Source: Acanthochromis polyacanthus (taxonomy: Eukaryota; Chordata; Actinopteri; Pomacentridae). From it: DNA of 64,000 bases. This document shows, in pieces, positions 60,201-64,000 of the stretch. Under the pieces are notes generated by a model. That model worked only from the letters and a program-made list of their open reading frames with translations. It did not search any database and had not been told where the DNA came from. Position numbers and translations under genes: made by a program. Position 1 is the first letter of the stretch; each line of letters starts with the position of its first letter. The DNA lies in assembly GCF_021347895.1 (NCBI RefSeq), contig NC_067129.1, forward strand, positions 33,083,690-33,147,689, written 5' to 3'.

Positions 60201-61130
60201 TAATGTTTAAACTAGTGATATTGTATATTTCTGTTATCATTCTTTGACCAAAACCAATGATTAATTGATCCAAATCTTAAAAATAGTTTGCAATAAATAT
60301 ACTTTATATTACTGTGTGCGTAAAGCTGGCTAAAAGCACACTGTAGACTATCAGTTATGAAGCATCTTCTGCTTCAGTCTGTTCCTCAGAAGCTAAAAAA
60401 ACAAAAGACCTCCATATGTGAGTTGACTTTTTACAATTCCTTGCCCACCCTCTTTTTCAATTACGGACTTTCCTTTAATCTTGCCGAGACATATTGATGG
60501 ACTAACGCCAGAGGGCTGAAAACATATATGGTAATAAAAAGTATCTTTGTCCAGCGTTGTATCCCGTTACGATGTTCAGCAGAGCCTTATTATCCCCAAA
60601 GGGCTGCAATTAGAGCCGTGCTGCTGAATCTGGTAAAACACAATGAAAGACTGCCAATGTATAACCTACAAATCAGCATAATGTAACATTAATTAGACTC
60701 ACAGTGATTACAATAAAAGCCAGGAAGGTTTTGCAATAGTGAAATTAGAGCCACAAAGGAGAGGCTTTTTTTTTTTTCAAATCAGGAACCTTGCACACAA
60801 AGTTAACTTCAGTCTGTTGAATGATATTTCAAATAGAATGAGAGCCATCTTGTCTCGGTCAATTGCATGCATCAGCGTTGTCCTTGCACTCCTCGGGGCA
60901 AAGCCGTTGACAGATTGGTCAAAATGATGGTTTAAAATGGAGGTAAATTGAGTGTAATGCCCGACGCGCACTCATTTTTATGGATGTAACTTGATATATT
61001 TTCTTTCATCCAAATCATTCAGGATCTTTTCCCGGCTTTTTTTTTAGGTCACGGACGCGCGGCTTATTTCTGAAGTCGGCCCTGCTCAGTCAGAGAGATG
61101 TCATCATTTTAGATTAAAAAGTCCACGATG
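57201..61130. other. Long intergenic stretch; candidate conserved block 60420-60960
   Basis: No gene or classified repeat recognised in ~3.9 kb. The 60420-60960 part looks complex and repeat-free. All frames are under 90 codons. Confidence 0.4.
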
Positions 61131-61138
61131 CTCCATAA

Positions 61139-61400
61139 AAAAAAGATGAAGCTTTATTGATCGCCGTGGGGAAATTAGGTTGTTGCATCTGTAGAAGTAA
61201 TGGGATTCAGCAGGAGAGTCAAGTAGAGCTGAGGGATAAAAACAGAATCTAAAACAAGCAACAAAACGAATGAAAACAAGACACTAGAGGAAATAATTGA
61301 CCCGATTAAACAGATGATCTTTAATAAGTTTAACTTATGGATGTGATGCATCGGCGGGAACTTGCAGATAGTAACAACAGTAGAAACACACTGCAGATTA
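61139..61400 (-). mobile_element. LINE 3' end, minus strand
   Basis: On the minus strand 'ctaatttccccacggcgatc' is followed by 'aataaagcttcatc' and an A/T run, the L2-type terminus. The rest is diverged. Confidence 0.7.
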
Positions 61401-61439
61401 ATGTAGTTGATCAATAAAAGAGCACGTTTCAACAAATTA

Positions 61440-62080
61440 TACAAAGCTAGTTCATTTCAGATTGAATAATACATGAATTCTTTTGCACGATTCTTCTGCA
61501 GCCTTTGTAATGGTAGCTCCATGATAATACGAGGCTCGGTTTGCCGCACACAGAGCATCCCCTATGGGAAGCCCTGTTGTCTGGAGCCCTATAGATTGCA
61601 TCAGCCTCAGATTGTATCGAGATCACGCTGCCATGAGGCATTTGCATCCTTTCATCAATACACTACTAATGCATGCAGTAGCTGCGCCCACAAGGCTCTG
61701 TTTGGCAGCTGAACAACAGAAGGCCGGGGCCACGTTAGAAGCTGCAGCGAGCCGAGGTTCACACTAACTACACCAACTGCAACTTCATGTGCCGGTGCGT
61801 GATTAAAGTTGCAGGCTGGCAACTCGCTCCTGGCCTTCGTGTTTCTCTCAACTTTAAAGAGAGGTTCAGCTTTCTCATACTAGTCGAGGTGTTGGTGAGT
61901 GTCCTGCCAGCTGAATTTGAATTGAAAAGATTCTTTGTTTAACCTTCTACGCCTTTAAGTGTATTCAGAAGTTTGGAGATAAACAGGCCTCCACCAGAAA
62001 CAGAAACCAGACGCAAAAGCAAGCGAGCCAGAAAAGATTAGACAACAACAAACTTTATATATAATGACTGCAGCTGGATG
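61440..62080. other. Single-copy sequence; candidate conserved block
   Basis: Repeat-free 61440-61860 with motifs 'gcatgcagtagctgcgccca' and 'atttgcatcctttcatcaat'. Overlapping short frames only; no gene supported. Confidence 0.4.
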
Positions 62081-62085
62081 TTAGA

Positions 62086-62165
62086 ATAGAATAGCCACCT
62101 TATTGTCACTCATAACATACACTAGTTGGTGCACATTTGAATGACATTTCATTGAATTAGCTCGC
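62086..62165 (-). mobile_element. LINE 3' tail fragment, minus strand
   Basis: Minus strand reads 'gagtgacaataaggtggcta' followed by (TTCTA)n, an L2-like 3' end. Only the last ~80 bp are recognisable. Confidence 0.65.
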
Positions 62166-62289
62166 CATTGGACTGGTAAAGAAAATAATTTAAAAAAATA
62201 TATATGTATATCACAATATACACAGTATATACAATGTAAACACCTAAGTAATATCCTATCTACATAATGTATGTTACTACTATGATACT

Positions 62290-62720
62290 GTTAATGCATG
62301 TTTCGCTGAATTAATTACAGAAAACAAATTAATTATAGAAAAAATAATGTGTTCCCTATTTTCTGCACACTCCAGCCCAGTAGGTGGCGATAATGCACCT
62401 AAAGTCTGTTTACCAGTCGCACAGAAGGTATGCAGGACACTCTGAGTGATGTCAGAAAGTTTGGTGAACAGTGAAGGAAGACGAGACCATATTGAGTTTG
62501 TTGGGTTTCTTTTTAAAAACTTCCCGATGTCAGCTTGGATAAAAGTGTGGTTGTGTGCAAACTGTGCAACAAAGAGTTGTCTGATCACCGCAGCACTTCA
62601 AGCCGACGGCATCACCTCATTGCAAACATGTTGCTGTTAGCACCAAAGCTAACGTTAGCTACGACATACCTGGTACCAGCTAACACTGTAGCCATCCTAT
62701 AATAGAACACTTTTCGAGAC
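62290..62720 (+). mobile_element. hAT transposon remnant with BED zinc finger
   Basis: The leader 'cccagtaggtggcgataatg' is common upstream of fish hAT transposases, and a BED-finger coding stretch follows. The palindrome 'gctaacgttagc' near 62650 is also usual in these elements. The catalytic domain is absent. Ends not defined. Confidence 0.7.
62553..62634 (+). pseudogene. BED-type zinc finger fragment of a hAT transposase
   Basis: In frame from 62553 the sequence reads VCKLCNKELSDHRSTSSRRH then HLIAN. The CxxC pair, the spacing and the HRSTSSxRRHH block are those of BED fingers at the N-terminus of hAT transposases, which bind the transposon ends. The last zinc-binding histidine is lost to an apparent one-base deletion ('gcaaacatg' where 'gcaaaacat' is expected). 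No catalytic part follows. Confidence 0.75.
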
Positions 62721-63330
62721 ATTGAAAGTGTTTGAGTTTGCAAAGCCCTCAAATGTTGAATATAATTGCTATAATTGCACTTTGAGTTTGCAGTAATCTG
62801 TGACTGTAGTAGACATGAAAAATGCAGATAAATATAAATGAAGCAAACATTTTTAAGTTCACATATATGACGATTAATTAATTACAAAGCCTCTAATTCA
62901 TTCATTCATTTAACCGCATCCCACCGCTAATGTATACACTACAGGCCAAAAGCACAAAAAAAGAATCATAGTTTCATTGGTATACTGTGCCACAAAATAA
63001 ACATGATTACCACATAAAGAGTCTTTCATCGGAACACCTTTTTACTCTATCAGGTATTCCTTTCTTTACTCGGTTGTGACTCTTGCAAATCTTCTCAACT
63101 GTAACACAAAGCCCTTCTTTGCTTTTGTTAACATTTATTCAGCAACTGTCTGGTAGCTTCAATGGATACCTGAAGGTGTACTGAGAAAAATGGTGCACAT
63201 CAATGAAAGGAACATCTGATCATGCAGTAAATACATCCCAGAATCCATGGAATTCAAACTGGTTTTTAAGAAAAATGTTGTGAACAGAAACATGAAGTTG
63301 CTTCCAAACATTTGATCTGTAGTATATATG
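62721..63330. other. Intergenic sequence, nothing recognised
   Basis: Some phrases (63040-63200) look like an old transposon but I cannot assign them. No gene supported. Confidence 0.4.
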
Positions 63331-63517
63331 TACACTATCAGTCAAAAGTTTGGACACGCCTTCTCATTTCATGATTTTTCTTTATTTTCATGACTATTTA
63401 AATTGTAGATTCTCATCGAAGGCATCAAAACTATGAATGAAACACATTTGGAATTATGTAGTAAACAAAAAAGTGTGAAAAAAATGAAGACATGTTTTAT
63501 ATTATCAGATACACACA
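63331..63517 (+). mobile_element. Left end of a Tc1-like element, same family as 13612
   Basis: Terminus 'gtcaaaagtttggacacgcc' and subterminal 'gaaggcatcaaaactatgaa' match the element at 13612. It is interrupted at 63518 by a different transposon; its remainder is beyond the window, if present. Confidence 0.85.
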
Positions 63518-63673
63518 TACCGGGCTTTGCAAAAGTTCTGTTACACTCGGTTTCATGATCTTTAGAGACGTTTACATGTCGGAGTGAAAAATGCCATTAA
63601 ATAAACTGAAAGTTCTACCTTATAGGCAGGTGTCCTTAATACATTTTATTTTCTCCGGTGAAGTTGTATCAAG

Positions 63674-63780
63674 ATGGAAGTCAAAAGAGTTGAGATATCT
63701 GCTCTCCTTCGTGCTGAACATCAGCCGGATGACCGTCCACAGAGTTGCGGAGAGGCTAAAGAATGGTGAAGATCTTTCAG
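63674..63780 (+). pseudogene. Transposase N-terminus, left arm, internally deleted
   Basis: ATG at 63674 starts MEVKRVEISALLRAEH as in the right-arm copy, then a ~35-bp deletion shifts the frame. The recognition-helix part SRMTVHRVAERLKNGEDLS is intact in another frame (up to 63780). Confidence 0.8.
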
Positions 63781-63784
63781 GTCT

Positions 63785-63943
63785 TCACCATTCTTGAAAG
63801 ATCACTGAAAGATCTTCACCATTCTTGAGCCTCTCCGCGACTCTGTGGACGGTCATCCGGCTGATGTTCAGCTGCTTGGCTCTGTCAGACTTGTTGTGGC
63901 CAGCATGAAGGAGAGCAGATATCTCAACTCTTTTGACTTCCAT
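63785..63943 (-). pseudogene. Mariner/Tc1-type transposase helix-turn-helix fragment
   Basis: A 52-codon frame from ATG at 63943-63941 reads MEVKRVEISALLHAGHNKSD and goes on to SRMTVHRVAERLKNGEDLS. This is the first helix-turn-helix of IS630/Tc1/mariner transposases: a helix of regulatory type, a turn with SDRAKQLNIS and the recognition helix RMTVHRVAERL (about residues 29-39). It stops at TGA (63787-63785) on crossing the palindrome centre, so the second HTH and the DDE/D domain are missing. Such a stub could at most bind DNA. The family is sure, expression is not. Confidence 0.85.
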
Positions 63944-64000
63944 CTTGATACAACTTCACCGGAGAACAAATTTGTGTTAATGACACCTGCCTATAAGGTA

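Larger units (their letters stand above)
63518..64000. mobile_element. Palindromic mariner-type element nested in Tc1 (runs off the window)
   Basis: Insertion at TA (63518-63519) starts 'ccgggctttgcaaaagttct'. From 63616 ('taccttataggcaggtgtc') to 64000 the sequence is a large palindrome: left arm 63616-63780, right arm 63806-64000, centre near 63793. The left arm lacks ~35 bp present in the right arm. Both arms carry the start of a transposase gene. The right end lies outside the window. Confidence 0.85.

Overview
The window looks like non-coding DNA of a ray-finned fish, probably a percomorph. It is AT-rich and full of microsatellites. It carries repeats I recognise from teleost genomes: a tRNA-like SINE/RTE-type retroposon with a (GGAT)n tail, L2-type LINE 3' ends, and Tc1/mariner, hAT and PIF/Harbinger DNA transposons. 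I could not support a single host protein-coding exon. Every recognisable coding stretch belongs to a mobile element: a Myb/SANT-like Harbinger protein, Tc1 transposase pieces, a BED finger of hAT type, a mariner-type helix-turn-helix, and a protein resembling the C-terminal 'ballast' region of P2X7 receptors.

Layout. 0-8.8 kb: single-copy sequence with a 1.7 kb composite retroposon (flanked by a perfect 12-bp target duplication and holding a Harbinger element) and a TA/TG microsatellite. 8.8-10.15 kb: a tandem array of about nine ~151-bp monomers with a four-monomer higher-order period. 13.6-14.9 kb: a fold-back Tc1 derivative with a second palindrome inside it. 16.7-18 kb: a dispersed repeat carrying a minisatellite, then a 53-bp retroposon stub. 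21.5-23.0 kb: a Tc1 element with two nested hAT-like insertions. 24-26.5 kb: two DNA-transposon-like elements and long STRs. 27.1-28.05 kb: a dispersed repeat and a 31-bp minisatellite. 29.8-44.2 kb: hAT-like elements (one with an 800-bp T-poor array), three copies of a 370-bp MITE, a local 564-bp duplication and a complete SINE. 46.2-47.8 kb: a 690-bp (ATCC)n array inside a dispersed repeat. 52.06-53.44 kb: a 1.38 kb palindrome with the P2X7-like reading frames. 62.3-64 kb: an hAT remnant and a palindromic mariner inside a Tc1 end.

The remaining 60% or so is apparently single-copy. Several blocks (near 7.1-7.5, 23.4-23.8, 33.1-33.6, 48.0-50.3, 53.7-54.3, 55.7-56.2, 60.4-60.9 and 61.4-61.9 kb) are free of repeat signatures and have a look often seen in conserved non-coding elements, but that needs alignment. 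The window is best read as an intergenic or long-intron region. No operon or pathway is present, so there is no gene cooperation to describe beyond the mobile elements.
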